The notes: a model not told the origin generated them from the letters alone. 64,000 nucleotides of DNA from JB111 sp049856175 (GCF_049856175.1 NZ_JBNDNA010000001.1:124001-188000); one strand, 5' to 3'; positions 1 through 9,603 are shown, counted from the stretch's first letter. Numbers and translations: made by a program.

Positions 1-1047
1 GCCGGCGACGGGCGTGGGCGACCCGACCGCCTGCGCGGCCGGCTCCGCGTCCGTGACGACGGCCGCCTCGACCTCGGGTGCGCCCGGAGACACGGTGCCG
101 TGGGCGAGGTCCGCGAGGTACCGCTCGGCGTCCAGGGCGGCCGAGCAACCGGTGCCTGCGGCCGTGATCGCCTGGCGGTAGACGTGGTCGACGGCGTCGC
201 CGCAGGCGAAGACACCCGGCAGGTTGGTGGCGGTCGTCGGGTGCTCGACGACGATGTAGCCGTCCTTGTCGAGCTCGACCTGCCCGGCGACGACGCCGGT
301 GCGCGGCAGGTGGCCGATCGCGACGAACATGCCGGTCACCGGCAGCTCGCGCTCCTCGCCGCTCACGGTGTCGCGCAGCGTGAGGGACTCCAGGCGCTGC
401 TCGCCGTTGATGGCGGCCACCTCCGAGCTCCAGGCCATCTGGATCTTCGGGTCGGCGAGCACGCGGTCGGCCATGACCTTCGAGGCCCGCAGCTCGTCGC
501 GGCGGTGGATCATCGTCACCTTGTCGGCGAACTTGGTGAGGAACAGGGCCTCGGTCGCGGCCGAGTCGCCGCCGCCGACCACGGCGATGTGCTGCTGCTT
601 GAAGAAGAAGCCGTCGCAGGTGGCGCAGTAGGACACCCCTCGGCCCGACATCTCGTCCTCCTTGTCGAGACCGATGTGCTTGTACGCACTGCCGAGCGCA
701 AGGATCACCGACCGCGCCCGGTAGGTCGCGTCGTCGGTGGTGAGGACCTTGATGTCGCCGGTGAGGTCGGCGGAGACGACGTCCTCGTAGAGGACCTCGG
801 CGCCGAACCGCTCGGCCTGCGCCTGCATCTTCTCCATGAGGTCGGGACCCATGACGCCCTCGGGGAACCCGGGGAAGTTCTCGACCTCGGTGGTCGTCAT
901 CAGCGCACCGCCGGCGTCGATCTGCCCGGCGATGACGAGGGGGCTGAGGTCGGCGCGCGCGGCGTAGATCGCGGCCGTCCAGCCGGCGGGGCCGGAGCCC
1001 ACCACCACGACGTCGTGGATCTTCTCGGCGGCGGTGGTGTCGGTCAT
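1..1047 (-). CDS. trxB: Thioredoxin reductase, 3' end outside the window
   Basis: FAD/NADPH enzyme that reduces thioredoxin in the cytoplasm. The ATG at 1047 is preceded by a GAGGAGAG ribosome site. An N-terminal FAD-binding GSGPAG lies at about residues 17-22, the redox-active pair is CATC (C141 and C144) followed by DG, and a second dinucleotide motif GGGDSA follows near residue 155. The family usually ends near residue 310-330. Here the catalytic part ends about residue 312, but the frame stays open to base 1 (349 codons) through an Ala/Val/Pro/Glu-rich extension. The extension could be a short tail or a linker to another domain such as thioredoxin, as in the Mycobacterium leprae fusion. 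In related genomes trxA and parAB lie beyond. Confidence 0.95.
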   Translation of the reverse strand, partial: MTDTTAAEKIHDVVVVGSGPAGWTAAIYAARADLSPLVIAGQIDAGGALMTTTEVENFPGFPEGVMGPDLMEKMQAQAERFGAEVLYEDVVSADLTGDIKVLTTDDATYRARSVILALGSAYKHIGLDKEDEMSGRGVSYCATCDGFFFKQQHIAVVGGGDSAATEALFLTKFADKVTMIHRRDELRASKVMADRVLADPKIQMAWSSEVAAINGEQRLESLTLRDTVSGEERELPVTGMFVAIGHLPRTGVVAGQVELDKDGYIVVEHPTTATNLPGVFACGDAVDHVYRQAITAAGTGCSAALDAERYLADLAHGTVSPGAPEVEAAVVTDAEPAAQAVGSPTPVAG

Positions 1048-1136
1048 GGACTCTCCTCGGACGTATTCGGTGGGTGCTGCCGGGTGAACAGCGGGCCGCG
1101 GCGGGTTGTTCCGGGCCACCTCGGCGGTGTGCCCTG

Positions 1137-3752
1137 CTACTGGACGGTGATCTCGGCGATCTCCGCCCGGTTGGCGCCGTCGGTGCCCGCGGTCGGCAGC
1201 TCGGTGATCCAGACGATGAGGTGGGCGGTCGTGACCGGCGAGTCCCACGTGAACGTGGTCTCCCCGGCCTCGAGGGGGCCCTCGGCGAGCAGCTCGCCCT
1301 CGCCGGGCGTGGCCGGGTCGGAGATGCGGATCTCCACGTTGCCGCCCTCGCCGTCGGCGAAGGTGTCGATCGTCAGTCCGCCGACGGTACTGATCTCCTC
1401 GAGCCACACGAGCAGCCCCGTGCCGGACTTCACACCGAAGTCGGGCGACTGGTAGGACAGCGAGCGCCAGTAGGTGTCGACGTCGCCGTCGGCGGCCAGC
1501 TCGGCGGTGTCGGCGTTGTCCGTGCCGCCGCCCTCGGGGTCGACGAGCTCGGTGCGCGAGAGCACGGGGGCCGGCAGGTCGGAGGCCTCGGCGGTCGGCT
1601 CGTCCGTCGTGCTCTCCTCGACCGGGTCGGGCGTCACCACGGGCGGGTCCTCGCTGGGCAGCTCGACGGCAGTGGTCGGCGTGAGCAGCGTCCGGACGGC
1701 CAGCCAGGCGCAGATCACGACGACGACGAGGAACAGGACGACGACCCACGGCATCGGGTCGATCGTGTGGCGGCTGACCTCGCGCCCGGGAACGCGGTCG
1801 TCCATGAGCGAGCGGTCGTCCCGGGCGTCCAGGCTGCCGGTGGGGCGGTAGCCCACGGGCGGCGCCTGCCCCGTGCGCTGGTCGGCACCCGCGGCCGACG
1901 ACCGGCCTCGGGCGTCGACCGGTACCCGGCGGACGGGCTCGTCGATCGCGGGCTGCGAACCCGAGCCGGACGTGCCGTAGGGGACGTCGAGCGGCTGCTC
2001 GCCGGCCTCCTCCTCGGTCAGGCGCCCGGGGTTGGACAGGCGTTCCTGGATCGAGGTGCGTGCGCGCCCGACCGAGCGTCCGATCGACGACGACGCACCC
2101 CCGATCCCCGCCGCGGCTGCCGCGGCCGCGGCCGAGGCCCTCGAACCGATCGACGAGGCACGTCCCGTGGCTCCGCCGGTGCCCGCCGCGGCACCGTCGG
2201 GTGCGCCCGGACGACCGGGGCCGCCCGTGTGCTGACCGCGCGCTGCCGGGCCACCGGTGGAGGGGCCGGCCGCCGCTCCGAGGGACGAGCTGCCGGCGAC
2301 GGCGGTGTCGCTGCCGGCGGCACGGCGAGCGCGACCGCGTCCGTCCGGGGCCGTCCCGGCACCGGCGCCCTCGTCGGACGTAGGGCCGTGGGGGTCCGGG
2401 ACGGGGAGGTGCGCCACCGCCACGCGGGCATGACGTACGGGCGGGCGAGCGCCGCCGACCACGCGGCGCGTGACGGCGTCGAACCGGGCGGAGGCCCTGG
2501 TGGGGACGATGCCCGCCAGCGGGTCGGTGTCGGTCGACCCGTCGGAGGGTGTGTCCTCGGCCGTCGGACGCTCATCCGAGCCACCCGGCTCGGTGGGGCT
2601 CGGCGCCGAGGTGCGTGCCGCCTCGGTGGGAGCGTCGGTCGCCGTCTCGTCGCGCGCCGGTCGCGCGGCGCTGCTCGACCCCTCCGCGGCGCGACCGGCC
2701 GTCCCGGAGCTGTCTCGACCGCGCTCCTGGTCGCCGGAGCCGGTGGTGCTCGACGATGCCGTGGCGCGTCCGGCCGAGACGGCGTCCCCGGTCCGGGCCT
2801 CGGCCCCGTAGGCACCGGCCGCGAGCGTCCCGGCCGCGGCCGCGCCCAGCCCCACCGCGCCGGCGGACGCGGCAGTGGCGGAGGACGTGCCGGACGCCAC
2901 CGCCTCGGCGGTGCCGTCGGCGGGCGGGATCGACGGCGGTGGGATCTGACGACGAAGCCGCCCGCCGAGCGTCGACCGCGGGCGCGGCTCCGCGGTCTGG
3001 GCGGGACGTTCGTCGTCGACGGCGGAGATCTCCTCGGTGGAGTCGCTCGGCGCGGGAGGCGGAGGCGGAGGCGGAGGCGGGGGGGCGGAGTGTCCCCCTG
3101 CCGAGCGTCGGACCTCCCGCGGCGGCGGCTCGATGTCGCCCCACGGGGCCAGGGTGTGGAACAGGTCGCCGGCGCTGGAGGGTCCTGCCCCCTCGTCGAG
3201 CGTGCGCACGCAGAGGTCGTCGAGGTCGTGCGGGACGCGGTCGATCAGCACGCCGGGCGCGGGCGGGGCCGAGCCGTCGTCGGTGGTCGCCGGTCGGCCG
3301 GTCAGGGCGAGGTAGAGGAGCTCGACGAGGTCGCTCGCGTCCTTCCGGGACGCGCGGGCAGGGGTCAGGACGAGGTTCTCGCCGAGCGCGTTGGCGACTC
3401 CCGCCCCCGCGACGAGGACCTCGCCGTCGTCGGTGACGTGCACGGACCGCGCGTCGAGGGCGAGGTGCCGGACCCCGTGCCGCCGGGCGGCGTCGAGCGC
3501 TGCGGCCGCCTCCCCGATGATGGCCCGGGCCTGCTCGGCCGGGATCGGGCCGTTCCCGGCGTAGTCGGCGAGGGTCGTGCCGCGCGCCGGCTCGCCGACG
3601 ACGTACGCGGTGCCGTCGTCCGTCGCGACCTCGTAGATGCTGCGCAGCCGGTCGTCCTCGACCAGGGACGCCCGGCGGGCGGCGTCGAGCACCTCGTCCG
3701 TGGTGGGCTGCGCGGGGTCCAGCAGCAGCACCTCGACCTGGCGGTCGAGCAC
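1137..3752 (-). CDS. Pseudokinase with one membrane segment and discoidin-like outer domain
   Basis: Protein of the kind fused to MviN/MurJ in mycobacteria (Rv3910 C-terminal half). From the GTG at 3752 it shows a protein-kinase fold without the usual catalytic motifs (residues 1-210), a poly-proline stretch (about 222-234), a long Ala/Ser/Gly/Thr-rich linker, one transmembrane helix (about 665-690, core WVVVLFLVVVVICAWLAV) and an extracellular F5/8 type C-like domain of about 150 residues. The coding frame clearly runs further upstream: residues resembling a kinase N-lobe (LLAGRYALGHAL, then RYAAHDTVLDRQVEVLLL) precede 3752. No in-frame ATG, GTG or TTG exists between 3752 and the murJ stop at 3960. 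A CTG at 3866 with an upstream GAGGGGG is the best alternative start. Likely partner of MurJ in cell-wall control (family knowledge). Confidence 0.85.
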   Translation of the reverse strand: MLDRQVEVLLLDPAQPTTDEVLDAARRASLVEDDRLRSIYEVATDDGTAYVVGEPARGTTLADYAGNGPIPAEQARAIIGEAAAALDAARRHGVRHLALDARSVHVTDDGEVLVAGAGVANALGENLVLTPARASRKDASDLVELLYLALTGRPATTDDGSAPPAPGVLIDRVPHDLDDLCVRTLDEGAGPSSAGDLFHTLAPWGDIEPPPREVRRSAGGHSAPPPPPPPPPPAPSDSTEEISAVDDERPAQTAEPRPRSTLGGRLRRQIPPPSIPPADGTAEAVASGTSSATAASAGAVGLGAAAAGTLAAGAYGAEARTGDAVSAGRATASSSTTGSGDQERGRDSSGTAGRAAEGSSSAARPARDETATDAPTEAARTSAPSPTEPGGSDERPTAEDTPSDGSTDTDPLAGIVPTRASARFDAVTRRVVGGARPPVRHARVAVAHLPVPDPHGPTSDEGAGAGTAPDGRGRARRAAGSDTAVAGSSSLGAAAGPSTGGPAARGQHTGGPGRPGAPDGAAAGTGGATGRASSIGSRASAAAAAAAAGIGGASSSIGRSVGRARTSIQERLSNPGRLTEEEAGEQPLDVPYGTSGSGSQPAIDEPVRRVPVDARGRSSAAGADQRTGQAPPVGYRPTGSLDARDDRSLMDDRVPGREVSRHTIDPMPWVVVLFLVVVVICAWLAVRTLLTPTTAVELPSEDPPVVTPDPVEESTTDEPTAEASDLPAPVLSRTELVDPEGGGTDNADTAELAADGDVDTYWRSLSYQSPDFGVKSGTGLLVWLEEISTVGGLTIDTFADGEGGNVEIRISDPATPGEGELLAEGPLEAGETTFTWDSPVTTAHLIVWITELPTAGTDGANRAEIAEITVQ

Positions 3753-3959
3753 CGTGTCGTGAGCCGCGTACCTGGTGGCGCCCGCGGAGGCGGTCTCGAG
3801 GGCATGGCCAAGCGCGTAGCGGCCCGCGAGGAGCGGACCGGGTGCGGAGCCCCGGTGCGTGTCCAGGTGTCCCCCTCGGTCGTGGACGGCGGTACGGCGG
3901 TGCCGCGGTGCGTGGTCGTGCGCGAGTCTAGTTGCCCGGGGTGCGCCGATCGGGTCGGC

Positions 3960-6473
3960 TCACCGGCGCGGTGGCTCCGTGTGACCGTCGGCCGAGTCCG
4001 GTGTGCCGGACGGTGGCGGGGGAGGGGGCGGCGGCGTCCGACCCGCGACCTCCTCCTGTCGCGGCCGCGCGTGGCGGGCGTGGCGTGGCGCGTGCGCGGG
4101 GTCCCGGTCGGGCAGGTCGTCCCCGTCGGCCCGCTCGGCGGGTTGAGGGCGCTCGGGAGGCTCGGCGCGGTCGGCAGGGTCGGGGCGCTGGGGGCGCTCG
4201 GTCACCGGCCGGACGGGGCGGACCACGGTCTGGTCGGGCGGGCCGTCGAGCGCGTCGAGGTGCGTGAGCGGGTCGAGCTCGGCCGCGGTGGGGGCGGGAG
4301 GTGCGTGCCTGCCGGTTCGGCGCACGGCGTCCCGACTCTCCGGCGGGCTCGCTGGGCGCGCACGGGCCGTGCCGGGCGCGGTGCCGGCCTCGCTCGAGCC
4401 CTCGGTGGGAGGCGGTTGAGCCACCTCCGGACGGCTGCGGCGCCCGGGGTTCCAGACCGGCTCCCACGCGGACTCGATGTGCGGGGCCCACGGCAGGTCC
4501 CTCGAGGCGTCGACGGCCGCGTCGGCCTCGCGCACCTCCTCGGCGGCCGGCCCGCCCCACAGGGGGCCCGCACCGTCGTCGGTGGGGACCGGACCGGTGG
4601 GTCCCCCACCCACGGGCTCGCCGCCCACGGGCCTGTCGCCGTCGGCACCGTCGCCGGGATCGTCACCGGGCCCGTCGTCGGGACCCTCGCCGGGTCCGGC
4701 GTCACCGCCGTCGGGCCCGTCGTCAGGACCACCGTGCCGAGGACCGTCGCCCGGCGTGCCCGCCCGCAGGCCGGGATTGAGCACCCGGGCCAGCCACAGG
4801 ACGACCACGCGCAGCGGCCCGGGGAGCCTGCGCGCGAGAGACGCGACCATGGTGCCGAGCGGACGGGCCACCACCTCGAGCTCGCCGACACCCAGCGCGC
4901 GCAGGGCGACGAAGTAGCCCACCATCATGAGGAGCCCGACGATCACGACGCGCAGGAGCGCGCCGGCGACGTCGAGGTCGGACTCGTCCGTGCCGAGCAG
5001 GGTGAGCAGGCCCCAGCCGAGCAGGAGCGGGCCGGCGGCGGCCACCGTCATCCGCACGTGCGAGCGCAGCACGCGGCCCCCGTCGGTGCGGCCCAGCCGG
5101 GGCCGCAGGCCGAGGAAGGACAGCGCGGCGCCGACGATGTTCGACACCGCCATCGCGACGCAGGCGCCGACGAGGACCCACCGGGGGGTCAGCAGCAGCG
5201 ACGCGAACGCGCCGCCGACCACGATGACGGTGAGCGGGAGCTGGAGGAAGAACAGCCGCCGGGCGTCCTCGAACGCGTAGTACACCCGCTGGATGACGGT
5301 GAACGCGCCCACCCCCACGAGGCCGAGCAGCATGGCGACGAGCACCCTGGCGATCGACTCCACCTCGACGAACGCGGCGGCCGGCGTGATGACCCGGACG
5401 ACCGGCAGCGCGAGCACCATGAGCCCGCCCGAGCAGAACAGGGTGAACAGCCCGACGACGCGCAGGCCGAGGGAGAGGTCGGCGCGCACGGCGTCGAGGT
5501 CCTGGTGCGCCGCGGAGGTGGACATGCGGGTGAACAGCGCGGTGATGAGCGAGACGACGATGAGCGAGGTCGGCAGCGAGTACAGGAAGTAGGCGTTGGT
5601 GTACGCGGCGTTGCCGGCCACGTCGATGGCGTAGTCGCCCGCCGCGGAGGCAGCGGCGGCCACGTTGGAGATCGCGAGCGTCGCGAGCTGACCCACCAGG
5701 AGGGCGGCGAAGACCCACATCGCCGTCGACGTCGCGGAGCCCAGCCCGCGGCCACGGAACCCGAACTTCGGCCGCAGCTTCACCCCGGCACGGCGCAGCG
5801 GCCACATCAGGACGAGCGCCTGGGCCGCGACCCCGGCGGTCGCCACGCCCGCGAGCAGGATCGTGCGGTCCTGCGTCCACCCCTCGGCGCCGGCCGCGGT
5901 GAGGTCGGCGACCGACCCGTGCAGCCCGAGGAACACGAGCAGACCCGCGATGGCCACGACGTTGTTGAGCACCGGTGCCCACGTGTACGGGCCGAAGATG
6001 CCGCGCGCGTTGAGCACCTGTCCGAGCAGCGTGTACATCCCGTAGAAGAACAGCTGGGGGATGCACCAGTACGCGAACGTCACGGACAGCGAGTACCAGG
6101 GGTCCTCCATCCCGAAGGCGAACAGCCGCACGAGCAGCGGTGCGGCGAGCGTGAGCGCGACCGTCAGTCCGGCCAGGCCCAGCGTGATCGCCGTGAGCAG
6201 GCGGGAGACGTAGTCGTCGCCGCCGTCCTCGTCCTTGGTCATCGCCCGGACGATCTGGGGGACGAGGACCGCGTTGAGGACGCCGCCGGCGACGAGGAGG
6301 TAGATGAGGTTGGGGAGCCGGTTGGCCACGTCGAACGCGTTCGACGCGCCCGTGTTCGCTCCGAGCACCGCGACCAGGAGCACGGGCCCCTTGACCAGGC
6401 CGAGCACGCGGGAGACGAGGGTGCCGGCGAACATCGTCACCGAGGACCCGGCGAGCCCCCTCCTGCCGCTCAT
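3960..6473 (-). CDS. murJ: Lipid II flippase MurJ (MviN) with long disordered tail
   Basis: Integral membrane protein of the MOP superfamily that flips lipid II for peptidoglycan synthesis. The start is the ATG at 6473, which overlaps the stop of the upstream DUF6049 gene as ATGA, so the two are translationally coupled. The first 540 residues hold about 14 hydrophobic helices, beginning with SSVTMFAGTLVSRVLGLVKG and including NRLPNLIYLLVAGG, typical of MurJ. Residues 550-837 are Pro/Gly/Asp/Arg-rich and look disordered and cytoplasmic. The gene ends at TGA 3962-3960, and the same frame then continues open into the pseudokinase. Mycobacterial MviN carries both parts in one chain. Confidence 0.95.
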   Translation of the reverse strand: MSGRRGLAGSSVTMFAGTLVSRVLGLVKGPVLLVAVLGANTGASNAFDVANRLPNLIYLLVAGGVLNAVLVPQIVRAMTKDEDGGDDYVSRLLTAITLGLAGLTVALTLAAPLLVRLFAFGMEDPWYSLSVTFAYWCIPQLFFYGMYTLLGQVLNARGIFGPYTWAPVLNNVVAIAGLLVFLGLHGSVADLTAAGAEGWTQDRTILLAGVATAGVAAQALVLMWPLRRAGVKLRPKFGFRGRGLGSATSTAMWVFAALLVGQLATLAISNVAAAASAAGDYAIDVAGNAAYTNAYFLYSLPTSLIVVSLITALFTRMSTSAAHQDLDAVRADLSLGLRVVGLFTLFCSGGLMVLALPVVRVITPAAAFVEVESIARVLVAMLLGLVGVGAFTVIQRVYYAFEDARRLFFLQLPLTVIVVGGAFASLLLTPRWVLVGACVAMAVSNIVGAALSFLGLRPRLGRTDGGRVLRSHVRMTVAAAGPLLLGWGLLTLLGTDESDLDVAGALLRVVIVGLLMMVGYFVALRALGVGELEVVARPLGTMVASLARRLPGPLRVVVLWLARVLNPGLRAGTPGDGPRHGGPDDGPDGGDAGPGEGPDDGPGDDPGDGADGDRPVGGEPVGGGPTGPVPTDDGAGPLWGGPAAEEVREADAAVDASRDLPWAPHIESAWEPVWNPGRRSRPEVAQPPPTEGSSEAGTAPGTARARPASPPESRDAVRRTGRHAPPAPTAAELDPLTHLDALDGPPDQTVVRPVRPVTERPQRPDPADRAEPPERPQPAERADGDDLPDRDPAHAPRHARHARPRQEEVAGRTPPPPPPPPSGTPDSADGHTEPPRR

Positions 6474-8986
6474 CGCTCGTCGTTCCTCTCGTCGTCGTCC
6501 TCGGAGGTGGCCCGGGGCGGGTGCTCCGGGCGGTCCGCACCGTCGCCGGCGCGAGGGCCATCGTCGACGACGGCGGGCTGCTCCCCCGTGACGTGGACGG
6601 TCGGCGCGCCGGGATCGCCGGCGATGACGGGCGTGGCGTCGCCGGTCGGGACCCGGACACCGCGCCGGATCCGGCGCGCGAGCCCGACGACGACGAGCAG
6701 GGCGAGCACGACGCCCGCGATCGTCACCGCGGTGCCCTCCCAGCCCGCGCGGACGCGGACGACGATCGTGGCGGCCGAGCCGATCTGCTCGCCGTCGGGC
6801 GTCACCAGCCGGATCCGCACCGGAAGGTCGCCGGACCCGATGGCCGAGACGGGGACGAGCGCGGTCTCCTGCCCGCCGGCCGGGACGACGATCTCGACGC
6901 CCTCGGGTGCCTCGAGCCTGGGGTCGTCCGGATCGACGACGACGGTCACCCGCGCGTCGAAGTCGCCCTCGTTCTCCACCCGCACCGGCAGGTCCGCCGT
7001 CGAGGCGATGAGGTTGATCGGGGAGGTGGGGGTCGGCCGGACGGCGTGCGTGGCCGCGGACAGGGAGTCGCGCCAGCCGGTGACGAGTGCTTCCCGCCCG
7101 GCGGCGTCGTCGCGCCAGCCGGCCGAGACGGCGGTGCGCACGGCGAGCGTGGCGCCGGCCACCGCGGGGGGCGGCGTGTCGGTCATCGTGGCCACCGCGG
7201 CGGCGAGCCGCTCCGTCTCCTCGGCGCGCGCGAGCCCGGCGGCGTCGATCTCGCCCGGCCCGACGGTCCGGTCGGGCAGGGAGAGGGCCTCGTCCGACGC
7301 CGGTGGGGTGTCCATGAGGTCGCCGAGGGCGAGGAGATCGACCCACGGTGCGTCGGCGAGCGCGCGGGCGACGTCGCCGACGACGGCCGGGTCGGCCGGC
7401 GAGGAGCGGTCGTAGGTGAGCAGGAGCGGGCGCGGGTCGCTGGGGCGCTCGCGGAAGACGACGGCGAGGTCGGCGAGCAGGAGCTGGCGCGACTGCACGG
7501 CGGACAGCTCGACCGGCGACCCGGTCGACCACGGCATGAGGGTGCCGGCGAGCAGCGAGCTGGCCCTCTCCTCGGCGACCAGTGCGGGGGCGGTGAGGCC
7601 GCGCGCGCCCCCGAGCTCGACGTCGGCCCGGCCGGAGACGGTGTACGTGAGGTCGGCTACGGGCGCGAGGACGGGGCCGGGCAGGACGGTGACGCTCGTC
7701 GAGCCGTCGTGCGCCAGCTCGACGGTGGAGGCGTCGACCTCCTCCCCGGCGGGCCAGGCGAGGGAGGGGACGACGTGGCCGGTGAGCATCCCGATGCGGT
7801 CGACCCCGTCGTTCGTGAGCCGCTGGGCGAGGTCCGGTCGCTCGAGGTGGGCGAGGGCGGCGAGGTCGGCGTCGCCGGCGGGCAGCGCGAGCAGCCGGTC
7901 GTCCTCGGCGAGCTCCGTGAGTGCCGTGCCCGACGGCGACCCGGCCCCGTCGAGGAGGACCGGGTCCAGCGCGAGGCTCGCCCCGGTGCCGGCGACGGCC
8001 TGGGCGAGCGTGAGCACCGCCGACGGCGCGTCCTGCGCGGAGGCGGCGCCCGGATCGGTGGTCGAGCCGGAGCCGGAGGCGGCGTCCGGAGCGGTGGTCG
8101 TCGAGGCGTCGCTCGGCGGCTCCCCGGACGGCACCTCACCGGGCGCCGCCCGGTCGGACGGGGTCTCCGTGGCCGGCGGCCCGTCGGTGGGCGGCTCCGA
8201 CCCGCCGCCCGTCGGCGCCTCGGAGGCCGGTGGCGCCTCTGAGCCCGTCGGCGCCGGGTCGTCCGGTGCGCCGGCCGTACCAGGGCCGAGCCCGGGCACG
8301 AGCGCGGGGTCGGCGACGGAGCCGGACGTCGCCGGGACGAGGAGGCCGACCGGCAGCGGCTCGAGGGACTCGGCGGGCGCGCCCCACACCACGACGGAGC
8401 GCACCACCTCCTCGACCTCGCCGGCGTCGGTGAGGACGACCTCCAGGCCGCGCGGGCCCCACTCGTCGCGGCCGGCGACGAGACCGAGCTCCTCGGCGGG
8501 GACCTCGAGCTCGACCGTCCTGCTCTCGCCCGCGGCCACGGTCCCGTCGAGCTCGACCTCCGTCCGGCTCGCGTACCCCGAGGGCCCCTCGCCGGACTGC
8601 CAGGCCGCGAGCACGGACCGCGACAGAGGGATCGTCGGGTCGAGCGCCAGCGCGAGCGTGCCGTCCTCGACGTCGGTGGTCGGGGTGAGCGTGACGGTGA
8701 CCGTGAGGTCGTCCTCGGGATCGAGGACCGCCGGGGCCACGTCGTCCAGGGCGAGCGGCTCGGCCGGCTCCTCGGCGTCGACAGGGTTGGTGCGGGCCGT
8801 CGTCGAGGGTGCGGCCACGGCCGGCGCGGGCGGCGGGCCGGCAGCCGGGGGAGCGGTCGCGGCCGGCCGGGGTCCGTGCGCGGCCGGGAGGCCACCTGCC
8901 GCGGGGGTCCCGGAGAGGCACAGCGCCGTCAGCGCCGAGGTGAGAAGTGCCGCCGCGGCCCGCCCCCGCGTGGCTCTCGAGATCAT
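6470..8986 (-). CDS. DUF6049 family membrane-anchored secreted protein
   Basis: Conserved actinobacterial protein that sits beside murJ (the Rv3909 position). The ATG at 8986 overlaps the NUDIX stop (ATGA). It starts with a basic signal peptide (ISRATRGRAAAALLTSALTA), followed by Pro/Ala-rich low complexity, an extracellular region of about 700 residues with beta-rich repeats and a Ser/Thr/Pro/Glu-rich insert near residues 240-320, one C-terminal transmembrane helix (VTIAGVVLALLVVVGLA) and a basic cytoplasmic tail. Function unknown; position and coupling suggest a role with MurJ and the pseudokinase at the envelope. Length is 838 residues, similar to the family. Confidence 0.85.
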   Translation of the reverse strand: MISRATRGRAAAALLTSALTALCLSGTPAAGGLPAAHGPRPAATAPPAAGPPPAPAVAAPSTTARTNPVDAEEPAEPLALDDVAPAVLDPEDDLTVTVTLTPTTDVEDGTLALALDPTIPLSRSVLAAWQSGEGPSGYASRTEVELDGTVAAGESRTVELEVPAEELGLVAGRDEWGPRGLEVVLTDAGEVEEVVRSVVVWGAPAESLEPLPVGLLVPATSGSVADPALVPGLGPGTAGAPDDPAPTGSEAPPASEAPTGGGSEPPTDGPPATETPSDRAAPGEVPSGEPPSDASTTTAPDAASGSGSTTDPGAASAQDAPSAVLTLAQAVAGTGASLALDPVLLDGAGSPSGTALTELAEDDRLLALPAGDADLAALAHLERPDLAQRLTNDGVDRIGMLTGHVVPSLAWPAGEEVDASTVELAHDGSTSVTVLPGPVLAPVADLTYTVSGRADVELGGARGLTAPALVAEERASSLLAGTLMPWSTGSPVELSAVQSRQLLLADLAVVFRERPSDPRPLLLTYDRSSPADPAVVGDVARALADAPWVDLLALGDLMDTPPASDEALSLPDRTVGPGEIDAAGLARAEETERLAAAVATMTDTPPPAVAGATLAVRTAVSAGWRDDAAGREALVTGWRDSLSAATHAVRPTPTSPINLIASTADLPVRVENEGDFDARVTVVVDPDDPRLEAPEGVEIVVPAGGQETALVPVSAIGSGDLPVRIRLVTPDGEQIGSAATIVVRVRAGWEGTAVTIAGVVLALLVVVGLARRIRRGVRVPTGDATPVIAGDPGAPTVHVTGEQPAVVDDGPRAGDGADRPEHPPRATSEDDDERNDER

Positions 8987-9504
8987 GCCCGGCCGGCCAG
9001 CACGTCCCGGGCTGTGGCGACCACGCGCCGCTCGTTGGGGTAGGCCAGGCGTGCCGCGACCTTGTCCAGACGCACCCACGCCACCTGCTCCGCCTCCTGG
9101 TCGGGGTCGTTCTCGATGGTCAGGGTGCCGCCGGTGGCCTCGAGGAGGAAGTGGTGCACCACCTTGTGGACGCGCCGGTCCGTGCCGGCGAACCAGTAGT
9201 CGATGGTGCCCAGGTGGCGCAGGACGCGGCCGTCGATGCCGGTCTCCTCGGCGATCTCCCGCACGGCGGCCTGCTCGGCGGTCTCGACGCCCTCGAGGTG
9301 GCCCTTCGGCAGGCACCACTCGAGGCGGCCGCCCCGGTTGCGGCGGGCGATGACGGCGACGTACGCGACGCCGTCGGCGACCTTGACGACGATGCCCCCG
9401 GCGGAGGTCTCGTCGACCACGGGCAGGCGCGAGGAGCGCGAGCCCGGGGTCCGCACCCGCAACGGGCGCGGGGCCCGTGGCTGGGGTATCGGGGCGGCAG
9501 GCAT
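8983..9504 (-). CDS. NUDIX hydrolase
   Basis: Small hydrolase of nucleoside diphosphates linked to another moiety. The NUDIX box is intact at about residues 68-90: G-H-L-E-G, then E after five residues, then REIAEETGI. The start is the ATG at 9504 (MPAAPIPQPR), giving 173 residues. No Shine-Dalgarno sequence is visible; a TACAGT hexamer ends seven bases upstream, so the mRNA is probably leaderless. It is the first gene of a minus-strand run NUDIX - DUF6049 - murJ - pseudokinase with ATGA overlaps. In mycobacteria the equivalent is Rv3908 (mutT4). The substrate cannot be told from sequence. Confidence 0.92.
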   Translation of the reverse strand: MPAAPIPQPRAPRPLRVRTPGSRSSRLPVVDETSAGGIVVKVADGVAYVAVIARRNRGGRLEWCLPKGHLEGVETAEQAAVREIAEETGIDGRVLRHLGTIDYWFAGTDRRVHKVVHHFLLEATGGTLTIENDPDQEAEQVAWVRLDKVAARLAYPNERRVVATARDVLAGRA

Positions 9505-9511
9505 GCAGTCC

Positions 9512-9517
9512 ACTGTA
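9512..9517 (-). promoter_or_regulatory. Probable -10 element of the NUDIX-murJ operon (leaderless)
   Basis: On the minus strand TACAGT is followed by seven bases and then the ATG at 9504. With transcription starting about seven bases after the hexamer, the mRNA would begin at the start codon. No good -35 hexamer was found. Confidence 0.4.
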
Positions 9518-9603
9518 AGAGACTCCGTGCCGGACCGAAGGAGGGCGGGCCGAGCCGGCAGGACCGCTCGGGTCCGGAACGGCCGCCGTGGCACCCTTGG
9601 TCG

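Noticed and set aside
3059..3085. GGAGGC simple repeat as a regulatory tract
   Set aside because: It codes the poly-proline stretch of the pseudokinase protein and is explained by codon use.
1074..7415. Plus-strand open frame of more than 2,100 codons
   Set aside because: It is antisense to murJ, the pseudokinase and DUF6049, which have recognisable domains. Very high GC leaves few stops in the opposite frames; its composition is Arg/Gly/Ala/Pro-rich with no domain.
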